From contig NZ_RZIJ01000012.1 in NCBI RefSeq assembly GCF_003989665.1, positions 1 through 64,000 on the forward strand: DNA of 64,000 nucleotides, in the 5' to 3' direction. A program made the position numbers and the translations under genes. Below are positions 31,061 to 38,817 of the stretch, in pieces. A model generated the notes under the pieces. The model was not told the DNA's origin. It ran no database searches and worked only from the letters and a program-made list of their open reading frames with translations. The stretch's first letter is position 1; the number at the start of each line of letters is the position of its first letter. The DNA is from Azospirillum doebereinerae (GTDB taxonomy: Bacteria; Pseudomonadota; Alphaproteobacteria; Azospirillales; Azospirillaceae).

Positions 31061-32467
31061 ATGACAAGTTGGACCCCGATTCTCGAAGGCCGCACCGGCC
31101 CGTTGTACCGTGTCATCGCCGACGCGTTGGCCGATGACATCGCCGAGGGCACCCTCAGCGTCGGAACCCGGCTGCCGACCCACCGCGATCTTGCCTTCCG
31201 GCTGGGCGTCACCGTGGGCACCGTCACGCGCGCCTACGCCGAGGCCGAAAAGCGCGGCCTGATCGGTGGGGAGGTCGGGCGTGGCACCTTCGTGCAAGGG
31301 CAGCGCCCGCCCGCCCCGCCCCCGTTGCAGCAGAACTGGAGCGCGCCGGCGGCCGGCGGCGGCCCCGCTCCCATCGACATGACCACCATCCGGCCGGAGC
31401 ACGCGGTCGCCGTCCAGGCGCTCCGCACAGCGCTGTCGGAGCTTGCCGCCTCGGACCGGCTGGCGTCCCTGCTCGGCTACGCGCCCCACGCGGGCTTGGC
31501 CCCCCACCGCGCCGCCGGCGCGGCGTGGCTGGAGCGCCAGCACCGGGTGTCGGTGTCGCCCGACTCGATCCTGATGACCACCGGGGCGCAGAACGCCATC
31601 GCCGTGGCGCTGTCCGCCGTGGCGCGGCCGGGCGACGTGATCCTGGCGGAGCGGCTGACCAACATCGGCGCCAAGACCCTCGCGGCCAACCAGGGCTACC
31701 ACCTGGAAGGCGTCGCCATTGACGAGCACGGCATCGTCCCGGAGGCCTTCGACAGCGCCTGCCGGCGGCTGGGGCCGAAGGCGCTGTATCTGGTGCCGAC
31801 CATGCACAACCCAACCGCCGTGGTGATGCCGCAGGCCCGGCGGGCCGAGATCGCGGTCATCGCCCGGCGCTACGGCGTGATCCTGATCGAGGACGACGTC
31901 TTCGGCTTCATGGTGCCCGACGCCAAGCCGATCCAGGCCATCGCCCCGGACATCACCATCTACGTCACCAGCCTGTCCAAGAGCGTGTCGGCGGGGCTGC
32001 GCATCGGCTATGTGGTGACGCCGCCCGATCTGCGGCCGCGCGTGGAGGCGGCGATCCGCGCCCTGCAATACTCCGCCCCGGCCCTGCCGGCGGAGGTCGC
32101 GTCGCGCTGGATCCAGGACGGCAGCGCCGACCGCATCGTCGAGACCCAGCGCGTCGAGGATCTGGCGCGCCAGCGGCTCGCCCGCTCGATCCTGCCGGTG
32201 GAGGCGGTGTACGGCCACCCGGCGGCGCAGCACATCTGGCTGGTGCTGCCCGAACCCTGGCGGCGGGAGGATTTCGTCGCCGAGACCCGGCGGCGCGGCG
32301 TGGTGGTCACCGGCGCCGACGCCTTCACGGTCGGCCGCGCGAGCGCGCCCCACGCGGTGCGCATCGGGCTGTGCATGCCCGGCACCCGCGACGAGGCCGC
32401 GCGGGGCTTGCGCGCCATCGCCGATTCGCTGGAGGCTCCGGCCTCGGCGATGCTGTCGATCGTCTGA
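31061..32467 (+). CDS. MocR-type transcriptional regulator (GntR + aminotransferase)
   Basis: A 468-residue fusion of an N-terminal GntR winged helix (about 10-75; LPTHRDLAFRLGVTVGTVTRAYAEAEKRGL) with a fold-type I aminotransferase-like domain (about 100-460). The PLP lysine is in TSLSKSVSAGLRIGY near 307, with PTMHNPTAVV near 247. MocR regulators sense PLP or amino compounds; PdxR, TauR and GabR are known examples. None of their usual target genes lies next to it, so the regulon is unknown. The ATG at 31061 is preferred because the GntR domain begins right after it. Confidence 0.9.
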   Translation: MTSWTPILEGRTGPLYRVIADALADDIAEGTLSVGTRLPTHRDLAFRLGVTVGTVTRAYAEAEKRGLIGGEVGRGTFVQGQRPPAPPPLQQNWSAPAAGGGPAPIDMTTIRPEHAVAVQALRTALSELAASDRLASLLGYAPHAGLAPHRAAGAAWLERQHRVSVSPDSILMTTGAQNAIAVALSAVARPGDVILAERLTNIGAKTLAANQGYHLEGVAIDEHGIVPEAFDSACRRLGPKALYLVPTMHNPTAVVMPQARRAEIAVIARRYGVILIEDDVFGFMVPDAKPIQAIAPDITIYVTSLSKSVSAGLRIGYVVTPPDLRPRVEAAIRALQYSAPALPAEVASRWIQDGSADRIVETQRVEDLARQRLARSILPVEAVYGHPAAQHIWLVLPEPWRREDFVAETRRRGVVVTGADAFTVGRASAPHAVRIGLCMPGTRDEAARGLRAIADSLEAPASAMLSIV

Positions 32468-32487
32468 ACGCGAAGGTTTGAACGCAA

Positions 32488-32519
32488 AACGGCCGGCCAA
32501 GTGTCCTTGGCCGGCCGTT
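32488..32519. terminator. Bidirectional terminator
   Basis: A perfect 14-base stem, AACGGCCGGCCAAG (32488-32501) and CTTGGCCGGCCGTT (32506-32519), with a four-base loop. It lies between the convergent MocR-type gene and the carbonic-anhydrase-like gene. Confidence 0.85.
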
Positions 32520-32545
32520 GCGACGCGCGTCGGAAGAGTTTCCGA

Positions 32546-33097
32546 TCAGGCGGACATCTTCTCCACTTGGCCGTCGAGGCCCATCAGGAGCAGTTCGACC
32601 TCGAGGTCGGGGTGCCGTTCCTTCACCATGGCCTTCAGCCGGGTCAGATACTGGCCGTGGACGTCGCCTTCCTTGGCGGTGTCGTCCTTCAGATCCATGC
32701 CGAGGAAGACCTTGTAAGCGCCGCAATCCCGGTGGTCCATGACGATCAGCCGCTTGATGTGGTGCAGATCCTTGGCGACTCCGACGTGATCCCAGAAGGC
32801 CTCGCCCCAGCCCGGCTTCTTGTCGGTCAGGGCGCCCAGGCTGGCGCCGGCCAGAACGATGTGGTCGTAGTTGGCGAGCAGGTTGCGCGACTGCATGTAG
32901 CCGGCGACGTGGCCCATCAGGCGGTAGTCCATGCAGGACAGCAGCAGCGTGTCGACGCCCCCGGCGGCGAAGGCGCTGCGCGAGAAGGTCGGCGCCAGCA
33001 GCGACACCCCGGCGCCCAAGGCGGCCAGCTTCAGGAACGAGCGGCGCGAGTTGTGTTCGGCCTGGCAGCAGCCCTGCGCGTGTTCGTGATGATCCAT
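32546..33097 (-). CDS. Tat-exported beta-carbonic-anhydrase-like protein
   Basis: A 183-residue protein with a twin-arginine signal (SRRSFLKLAALGAG, about 18-45) ending near AFA, so it is expected in the periplasm. The mature part has the two zinc motifs of beta-carbonic anhydrases, CMDYR (C-X-D-X-R) and DHRDCGAY (H-X2-C). The core is short for an active enzyme, and the His-rich N-terminus (MDHHEHAQGCC) is unusual. Interconversion of CO2 and bicarbonate is possible but unproven. The ATG at 33097 follows GAAGGGG. A TTG at 33112 is also in frame. Confidence 0.82.
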   Translation of the reverse strand: MDHHEHAQGCCQAEHNSRRSFLKLAALGAGVSLLAPTFSRSAFAAGGVDTLLLSCMDYRLMGHVAGYMQSRNLLANYDHIVLAGASLGALTDKKPGWGEAFWDHVGVAKDLHHIKRLIVMDHRDCGAYKVFLGMDLKDDTAKEGDVHGQYLTRLKAMVKERHPDLEVELLLMGLDGQVEKMSA

Positions 33098-33303
33098 CCC
33101 AAGCCCCTTCAAGCGGTCATGATGGCGGTCGCGGCCTTGTCGCCCCCGACAAGGATCGGCGGCGCCGCTGTGGTCGCCCCATGATCGTGCGGGAAAGAAG
33201 AATTAAAAGTTAATGTCAAATGCGGATTGTCCTTACAACAAACCACCCCATTTCACGAAATTTTCTAAACCGGCCAGGGTGTTTCCTTCCGCTTGGGGAG
33301 GAC

Positions 33304-33342
33304 GGACAAAAAGAAACGGGCCGCCCCGGTGGGACGGCCCGT
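33304..33342 (-). terminator. Rho-independent terminator of the 59-residue peptide gene
   Basis: On the minus strand ACGGGCCGTCC pairs with GGGGCGGCCCGT around a CACC loop (33342-33316), and TTCTTTTTGTCC follows (33315-33304). It lies 28 bases after the stop codon of the small exported peptide gene. Confidence 0.85.
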
Positions 33343-33369
33343 CTCATGACATGGTTCGCGCGTCGGTCG

Positions 33370-33549
33370 TCAGCCGCGCGTGCTGCTCGGCGCCGGGGTT
33401 CCGCCCGTACCGGTGGTGGTTCCGGTTGCGGGAGGAGGCGAAGCGCTCGCGCTGTGGGATGGCGAACAATCCGCGTTGGCGACCCCCGCCGTCAGGAGAG
33501 CGGCGAGACCGAACATGGCGGCGACGACCGGACTGGCTCCATGAGACAT
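33370..33549 (-). CDS. Small exported Ser/Thr/Pro-rich peptide, 59 residues
   Basis: A short gene found by reading the minus strand. AGGAGGTGATCC, an almost perfect anti-16S ribosome-binding site, lies six bases ahead of the ATG at 33549. The product begins with a signal peptide (ASPVVAAMFGLAALLTAGVANA, likely cleaved before DCSPS), followed by a low-complexity tail of Ser, Pro, Thr and Gly. A clear intrinsic terminator follows the stop. A signal peptide, a strong ribosome site and its own terminator together argue for a real gene. I know no family for it. Confidence 0.72.
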   Translation of the reverse strand: MSHGASPVVAAMFGLAALLTAGVANADCSPSHSASASPPPATGTTTGTGGTPAPSSTRG

Positions 33550-33684
33550 TGGATCACCTCCTTTCTGAATGTTGCGACATCCCCGAGATTGACACAGTGG
33601 CGCGCTGGGTCAATCCCCCTCTCCCATACGGACAGGGATGGCCGTGTCGCCCCCTTGGCTCGGCCCCTTGCCTCGGCCCCTTGC

Positions 33685-34857
33685 TCAGCCCTGGGTTTCC
33701 AAAAGGCCGCTCATGGTGGCGAACAGTTCCGACTTGGCCTCGAACCCGACGCCGGGCAGGTCCGGCAGACGCACCCGGCCGTCCTCCACCGCGATGCCGT
33801 CGGCGAAGCCGCAGAAGGGCTTGAAGACGTCGGGGTAGGATTCGTTGCCGCCCAGATGCAGGCCGGCGGCGATGTTCAGCGACATCTGGTGGCCGCCATG
33901 CGGCACCACGCGGCGGCTCGACCAACCGTTCTCCTTCAGCATGTCCAGCGTCCGCAGATACTCGACCAGGCCATAGCTGAGCGCGCAGTCGAACTGCAGC
34001 CAGTCGCGGTCCGACCGCATGCCGCCGTGGCGGATCAGGTTGCGGGCGTCCTGGTGGGAGAACAGGTTCTCGCCGGTCGCCATCGGGCGGTCGTAGTGGT
34101 TGGCCAACTCGGCCTGGAGCGCGTAGTCGAGCGGGTCGCCGGCCTCCTCGGACCAGAACAGGCCGTAGGGCTTCAGGGCCTCGGCGTAGGCGATGGCGGT
34201 TTTCAGGTCGAAGCGGCCGTTGGCGTCGACGCAGAGGTTGGCGCCCTCGCCCACCACCTCCAGCACGGCGTCGATGCGGCGCAGATCCTCCTCCAGCCCG
34301 TTGCCGATCTTCATCTTGACGACCTTGTAGCCACGGTCGCGGTAGCTGCGCATCTCGTCCTGGAGGGCTGCTGTGTCCTTGCCGGGGTAGTAGTAGCCGC
34401 CCGCCGCGTAGACCCAGACCGAGTCGTCGGCCACCCCGCCCCGGTAACGGTCGGCCAGCACGCGGTACAGCGGCTTGCCGGCGATCTTCGCCACGGCGTC
34501 CCACACCGCCATGTCGATGGTGCCGACGGCGACCGAGCGCTCGCCATGGCCGCCGGGCTTCTCGTTGGTCATCAGCCGCGCCCAGACGCGGAACGGGTCG
34601 AGGTTTTCGCCCGACTCGTCGATCAGGCTGTCGGCCGGCGCGCTCATCAGCCGGGGAATGAAGCGTTCACGCAGCAGCCCGCCGGCCGCGTAGCGCCCGT
34701 TCGAGTTGAAGCCGTAGCCGATCACCGGCTTGCCGTCGCGGATCACGTCGGTCACCACCGCGACGACGCTGCACGTCATCTGGCTGAAATCGATGTAGGC
34801 GTTGGCGATGTCGGACTTGATGCCGGCGGTCTTCTCACGGATCTCGACGATGCGCAT
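33685..34857 (-). CDS. tarD: D-tartrate dehydratase (enolase superfamily)
   Basis: A 390-residue cytosolic enzyme of the mandelate racemase subgroup that should dehydrate D-tartrate to oxaloacetate. From memory the sequence is very close, throughout its length, to the characterised Bradyrhizobium enzyme. Shared segments include VIGYGFNSNGRY, GTIDMAVWDAVAKIAGKPL and SYGLVEYLRTL. The acid/base pair is present as K183 in KMKIG and H320 in PHGGHQ. Metal ligands lie in VDANGRF, SEEAG and TGENLF. A divergently read LysR-type gene starts 116 bases upstream and is the likely regulator. No tartrate transporter is adjacent. Confidence 0.88.
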   Translation of the reverse strand: MRIVEIREKTAGIKSDIANAYIDFSQMTCSVVAVVTDVIRDGKPVIGYGFNSNGRYAAGGLLRERFIPRLMSAPADSLIDESGENLDPFRVWARLMTNEKPGGHGERSVAVGTIDMAVWDAVAKIAGKPLYRVLADRYRGGVADDSVWVYAAGGYYYPGKDTAALQDEMRSYRDRGYKVVKMKIGNGLEEDLRRIDAVLEVVGEGANLCVDANGRFDLKTAIAYAEALKPYGLFWSEEAGDPLDYALQAELANHYDRPMATGENLFSHQDARNLIRHGGMRSDRDWLQFDCALSYGLVEYLRTLDMLKENGWSSRRVVPHGGHQMSLNIAAGLHLGGNESYPDVFKPFCGFADGIAVEDGRVRLPDLPGVGFEAKSELFATMSGLLETQG

Positions 34858-34972
34858 GGCGGTTCCTCTGTCTTACGAGTCGGTGGAGGGCTTTGCCCCG
34901 TTGCCCCCACTCTAGGGATGGACGGGGCCGCCCGGCCAATGCCAGAGTCGGAACGCTTTATGTCCGTTCGGC

Positions 34973-35962
34973 ATGGTGATGGAACTTTCCTGGCTCGACG
35001 ATTTCCTGGCGCTGGTGGACAGCGGCAACTTCTCCCGCGCGGCCGAGGCGCGGCACCTGACGCAGCCGGCCTTCAGCCGCCGCATCCGCGCGCTGGAGGA
35101 CTGGGTGGGGACGCCGCTGTTCGACCGCGCCGGCCAGCCGGTGGCGCTGACCGAGGCCGGGCGCCGCTTTCGCCCCTTCGCCGACGAGACGGCCCGCCGC
35201 CTGCTGCAAGGCCGCGAGGAGGCCCGGCTCGCCGCCCAGACGGAGGCCGCGACCCTGCGCTTCGCCGCCACCCACGCGCTGTCGCTGACCTTCTTTCCGC
35301 ACTGGCTGCGGGCGCTGGAGTCGCGGGCGCGGCTGGGCGCCATCACCCTGTCCTCGGACAGCCTGGATTCCTGCGAGCGCATCATGCTGGCCGGGCAGTC
35401 GCAGTTCCTGCTGTGCCACGCGCACGCTCATTCCGCCGCCGCCGGGCGGCTGGACGCCGAGGCCTTCCGCTCGGTGGTGGTCGGGGCCGACCGGCTGATC
35501 CCGGTGACGGCACCGGATCCCCAAGGGCACCCCCGCCACACCTTGCCGGGGTCCGAGGAGGCGCCGCTGCCCCATCTGTCCTACAGCCGCGAATCGGGCA
35601 TGGGCCGCATCCTGGAAGCGGCGCGGGCCTCCACCCCGGTGCCGGCGGTGCTGGACACGGTGTTCACCTCGCACCTCGCGGCGGTGCTGCGCACGCTGGC
35701 CCGCGACGGGCGCGGAGTCGCCTGGCTGCCGGAGAGCCTGATCGCCGAGGATCTGGCGCGCAACACGCTGGTGGCGGCCGGCGGCGCGGATTGGAGCGTG
35801 CCGGTGCAAATCCGCCTGATCCGTCCGCGCGCCCGCCAAAGCAAGGCCGCCGAAACCTTCTGGACCCTGGCGGTCGAGGCGGCCCTGTGGCGCAGCAGCG
35901 AGCCGGCCACTCCCGATGTTCCGGTTGTCGGGTCGGGAGCCTTGGCGGACAAGGAGTTGTAA
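34973..35962 (+). CDS. LysR-family transcriptional regulator
   Basis: A 329-residue activator or repressor with an N-terminal winged helix (about 5-65; NFSRAAEARHLTQPAFSRRIRALEDWVGTPLFDR) and a C-terminal periplasmic-binding-protein-like effector domain (about 95-300). It is divergent from the D-tartrate dehydratase gene, which is the usual place of a LysR regulator relative to its target, so control by tartrate or a product is inferred. Outer arms ATGCC (34939-34943) and GGCAT (34970-34974) around its start codon could be part of a binding site. The start is ATG 34973 or the ATG two codons later. Confidence 0.9.
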   Translation: MVMELSWLDDFLALVDSGNFSRAAEARHLTQPAFSRRIRALEDWVGTPLFDRAGQPVALTEAGRRFRPFADETARRLLQGREEARLAAQTEAATLRFAATHALSLTFFPHWLRALESRARLGAITLSSDSLDSCERIMLAGQSQFLLCHAHAHSAAAGRLDAEAFRSVVVGADRLIPVTAPDPQGHPRHTLPGSEEAPLPHLSYSRESGMGRILEAARASTPVPAVLDTVFTSHLAAVLRTLARDGRGVAWLPESLIAEDLARNTLVAAGGADWSVPVQIRLIRPRARQSKAAETFWTLAVEAALWRSSEPATPDVPVVGSGALADKEL

Positions 35963-36109
35963 CTTCCGGCGTGCCCTGTGATTTGATGGTTGACAACGAC
36001 GCGTTCGGGCGTTCCGCGTGACGATTTTTCTGGCGCTCCCTCAATCGATAGGGCAAAATTTGCCTACTCGGAAAAATCGGTGTCGCATCAGCGACCGGAG
36101 GAACCAGTC

Positions 36110-36340
36110 ATGGGCGTCAGCAGCATCGGCGGCATCGGCGGCTATCAACAGCAGCCCTACACCACCCCGCTCAGCAGCGGGCCGGCCGCGGCGCAGCGCT
36201 CCACCTCTCCCGTGGAGGCCGCGCAGGACGACGAGGCGGACCGCACCCGCCGCACCCAGGAGGCGCAGGCCAGCACCAGCAGTTCGGGCGGCGGCAACAC
36301 CACGCCGACACGCGGCCAGAACCTGAACATCACGGTTTAA
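36110..36340 (+). CDS. Small Gln/Ser/Thr-rich protein, unknown
   Basis: A 76-residue protein with no family I recognise. It starts with a glycine/isoleucine-rich stretch (GVSSIGGIGGYQQQ), has a charged centre (QDDEADRTRRTQEAQ) and ends in a Ser/Gly/Thr-rich tail finishing NLNITV. There is no signal peptide or membrane helix, and it is likely disordered. GGAGGAACC ahead of the ATG at 36110 is a good ribosome site. The next gene has a similar make-up and ends in SMTV, so the two may be related products of one unit. Confidence 0.65.
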   Translation: MGVSSIGGIGGYQQQPYTTPLSSGPAAAQRSTSPVEAAQDDEADRTRRTQEAQASTSSSGGGNTTPTRGQNLNITV

Positions 36341-36431
36341 GCATCAACGTTCGTTTGCGGCCCGCCCTGTTCCCAAAGAGTCTGGAACATGAGGCGAGCC
36401 CACCAAGGACAACGGCCTGAAGGGGGCGCCG

Positions 36432-37016
36432 ATGGAAATCCGCAGCGTTTCCGGCACATCGGTGAACCGGCTGGCGGCGCCTTCGACATCCGAGGCCGCC
36501 GCCGTCGGCACCGACGAGTCATCGGCGGATTCCACGGCGCAGAGGACCTCCACGGCAACGGCGGGCTACATCAGCCCCTACCTGCAATACGACCAGGGTG
36601 CCCGCGTCGCGGTGATGCTGTTCCGCGACACCGACACCGGCGAGACCCAGGACCAGATCCCGTCCCGGCGGGTGGTCGAGGAATACCGGCGCGCCGCCAG
36701 CCGGCCGCAGCCCGAAACGGGCGGCAAGGGGGCTTCCGATTCGTCCGGCCCGTCGGTGGCCGGACAGAACGGCGCCACCGCTCGGACGGCGGCGTCCGGA
36801 ACCGTCAGCGCCGCACGGGGCGTATCCTTCGCGTCCAGCGGAACGGCGACCACCTCGGCGAGCGTTGCGTCCTTCGGGGCCAGCAACGGCAACACGGCAT
36901 CGGCGGCACCCGCCGTCAGCGTCCCGGCCCCAGGCGTATCGGTTCCGGCCCCTCCGCCGGCCGGCGGAGGAAGCAGCGGCGGGTCGCCGGGCGGCTTGGT
37001 GTCGATGACGGTCTGA
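36432..37016 (+). CDS. Low-complexity protein with FlaG-like segment
   Basis: A 194-residue protein. Most of it is Ala/Ser/Thr/Pro/Gly-rich and probably disordered. Residues of about 45-88 form one ordered stretch, YISPYLQYDQ then VAVMLFRDTDTGETQDQIPSRRVVEEYRR. The FRDTDTGE...QIP pattern is like the core of FlaG proteins, which affect flagellar filament length, but the rest does not match. It lies 91 bases after the small 36110-36340 gene. Without neighbours of flagellar type the link to motility stays a guess. Confidence 0.65.
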   Translation: MEIRSVSGTSVNRLAAPSTSEAAAVGTDESSADSTAQRTSTATAGYISPYLQYDQGARVAVMLFRDTDTGETQDQIPSRRVVEEYRRAASRPQPETGGKGASDSSGPSVAGQNGATARTAASGTVSAARGVSFASSGTATTSASVASFGASNGNTASAAPAVSVPAPGVSVPAPPPAGGGSSGGSPGGLVSMTV

Positions 37017-37039
37017 TCAGCGACAGTCTGATCAGCCGG

Positions 37040-37420
37040 TCAGGTGTTGGTGGCGGACTCCCCGCCGACCGCGGCCTTCTCCCGGTCCACCGCGTCGAGA
37101 ATCCGGCGCAGCGCCTCGCCCGACAGCGGCGAATCCATCGTCAGACCGTCCGCGAACTTGCGCAGCGCGCCGATGCCGCGGCGCTTGGAGACATGGTCCT
37201 CGTCGCCCTCGGCGATGGGTTCGACCACCGGCCCCTTGTAGAAGCTGCCGCGAAAGCCCCATTGCCGCCGGCCGTCGGCCCGCCATTCGGTGCCGTCCGA
37301 CAGCACCATGCAGCGCTTGTCGTGGGTGAAGCGTTCCACCGTGGCGATGGCCTGCGGGCCGGATTGGCCGCTGTGAACGGTCACGCGGTCGCCGACGCGA
37401 AAGCTGGCGGCAGTGATCAT
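37040..37420 (-). CDS. Conserved-looking small protein, unknown
   Basis: A 126-residue soluble protein of no family known to me. The first 70 residues look like a small beta-barrel with KOW- or SH3-like character (FRVGDRVTVHSGQSGPQAIATVERFTHDKRCMVLSDGTEW). The last 50 are helical and charged (LSGEALRRILDAVDREK). The ATG at 37420 follows GGGAGA. An ATG at 37441 is in frame and would overlap the stop of the upstream gene (ATGA), so the two genes are probably one operon. Confidence 0.65.
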   Translation of the reverse strand: MITAASFRVGDRVTVHSGQSGPQAIATVERFTHDKRCMVLSDGTEWRADGRRQWGFRGSFYKGPVVEPIAEGDEDHVSKRRGIGALRKFADGLTMDSPLSGEALRRILDAVDREKAAVGGESATNT

Positions 37421-37437
37421 GGTGTCTCCCGAATCGG

Positions 37438-37959
37438 TCATGAGGCGCGCGGAAGGCGCGCGCCGGGGCGAAGCCCCCTGTCGTATCCCACATCCGGGCC
37501 GTCGTCGGGAAGCGCGCGCTGGCTGTCCACCGCCGCCTTCAGCCGATCCTTCGCGGCGTCGCGGTTGCCGGTCCGCGCGGCGGCCGGCTTCATGCCGTTC
37601 AGGGCGGCCAGGAAGCTCGCCCCGATGGAGCGCGGCGTCCTGGTCGTCGGTGCGGAAGCCGGTGGCTGCGTCGGGGGCTCCAGAGTGACGGCTTCGGACC
37701 GCCGGGCCTGCGCGTGGGCCTCGGCCTTCGCCTGCTCGACGATGCGGCTGCGGATCTCCGGCTCCAAGGAGCGGAACACGCGGGCCGCCTCGCCCAACTC
37801 GTCCTCGGACCGGGATTCGATGGCGCGGCCGAGCGCGTTCACCAGCAGGCGGAATTCCACCACGCCGGGCACCCGGACGCGTTCGATGGCGCGGCTCAGC
37901 ACCCCGATGGCTTCCAGGGTCTGCGGGTCAAGGGTGCTGGGAACCATGAAACACAACAT
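37438..37959 (-). CDS. Helical protein of unknown function
   Basis: A 173-residue, soluble, mostly helical protein. Residues of about 5-80 form regular amphipathic helices (LDPQTLEAIGVLSRAIERVR, EDELGEAARVFRSLEPEIRSRIVEQAKAEA), and the C-terminal half is Pro/Thr/Ala-rich and basic. I recognise no family or active site. It precedes the small 37040-37420 gene in the same direction and is likely co-transcribed with it. ATGs at 37959 and 37947 are both possible starts. Confidence 0.62.
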   Translation of the reverse strand: MLCFMVPSTLDPQTLEAIGVLSRAIERVRVPGVVEFRLLVNALGRAIESRSEDELGEAARVFRSLEPEIRSRIVEQAKAEAHAQARRSEAVTLEPPTQPPASAPTTRTPRSIGASFLAALNGMKPAAARTGNRDAAKDRLKAAVDSQRALPDDGPDVGYDRGLRPGARLPRAS

Positions 37960-38002
37960 GCATTGATCGATGGCGGCCAGTATCGACAGGCAACTCCTCC
38001 GG

Positions 38003-38794
38003 TCAACCCACTCCGTGACCGGTCGTCGCATGCCCGTCATGCCGCGCAGGGTCCCCGGTTTCCGGAGTGGACTGGGGGGTGTCCTGTTCCACCGCGCCGC
38101 GCCGTTGCAACCATTCCGCCAGGATCCAGCACAGCGCCGCCCAGGCCGCGCCGACACACCAGCCGGCCAGCACGTCGGTCGGCCAATGCACCGCCAGATA
38201 GACGCGGCTCATTCCGACCAGCAGGGTCAGGACCATGGCGCAGACCAGCAGATAGGCCTTCACCCGCCGCCCGGCGACGAACTGCGCCAGCAGCGCGCCC
38301 AGCGTCAGATAGACGATGGCCGACAGCATGGCGTGGCCGCTGGGGAAGCTGGCGGTGATCACGTCGTCGCCGTGGGGGACCAGATCGGGCCGCTCCCGCC
38401 CGAACAGCGCCTTCAGCCCCGAACTCAGCAGCATGCCTCCGCCGACCGACACCATCACCAGCAACGCGGCGGCCCGCTTGCGCAGGAGCAGCAGGAAGCC
38501 CAGCGTCGCCAGCGTGGTCAAGGTGAGGATGGTGGTGCTGCCCATCGAGGTGAGGTCGCGCGCCACCCGCGCCAGCCACCACGGGCCGCCGGGCAGGTCG
38601 GGGTCGGCGGCGTTGCGCAACGCCAGCAGCAGAGCCTTGTCGAAGGCCAGGGTCTCGCCCTCCAGCACTTCGCCGGCCAGTTCGACGAAGACGAAGAGCA
38701 ACCCGGCACTGGCCGAAAGCCCGATGAGAAGGCCGAGTTGGTGGCGGCTGAGCCGCGTCCAGAACCCGTTTTCCAACCGATCCTTCCAACTCAC
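38003..38794 (-). CDS. PAP2-family membrane phosphatase
   Basis: A 263-residue integral membrane phosphatase of the PAP2 superfamily with about six transmembrane helices. The three catalytic motifs are intact: KALFGRERP (KX6RP) near residue 124, PSGH near 148 and SRVYLAVHWPTDVLAG (SRX5H) near 195. The first helix is followed by a long periplasmic loop. Likely substrates are phosphatidate, phosphatidylglycerol phosphate or undecaprenyl pyrophosphate, and the sequence does not choose among them. The C-terminal 30 residues are hydrophilic and probably cytosolic. Confidence 0.88.
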   Translation of the reverse strand: MSWKDRLENGFWTRLSRHQLGLLIGLSASAGLLFVFVELAGEVLEGETLAFDKALLLALRNAADPDLPGGPWWLARVARDLTSMGSTTILTLTTLATLGFLLLLRKRAAALLVMVSVGGGMLLSSGLKALFGRERPDLVPHGDDVITASFPSGHAMLSAIVYLTLGALLAQFVAGRRVKAYLLVCAMVLTLLVGMSRVYLAVHWPTDVLAGWCVGAAWAALCWILAEWLQRRGAVEQDTPQSTPETGDPARHDGHATTGHGVG

Positions 38795-38817
38795 CGGCGC
38801 CCTCCTCCGTCGTTCGT

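Noticed and set aside
33185..33300. TTGACA on the minus strand (33219-33214) as a promoter for the carbonic-anhydrase-like gene
   Set aside because: The -35 match is perfect, but no credible -10 hexamer lies at 16-18 bases, so I do not list it as a promoter.
34939..34974. Possible LysR binding palindrome between tarD and the LysR gene
   Set aside because: The outer arms ATGCC and GGCAT match, but the inner arms (GGAACG and CCGTTC) are shifted by one base. Too weak to list as a site.
33220..36021. A 933-codon plus-strand frame covering the D-tartrate dehydratase and LysR genes
   Set aside because: It is a shadow frame. Both real genes have full-length family matches in other frames.
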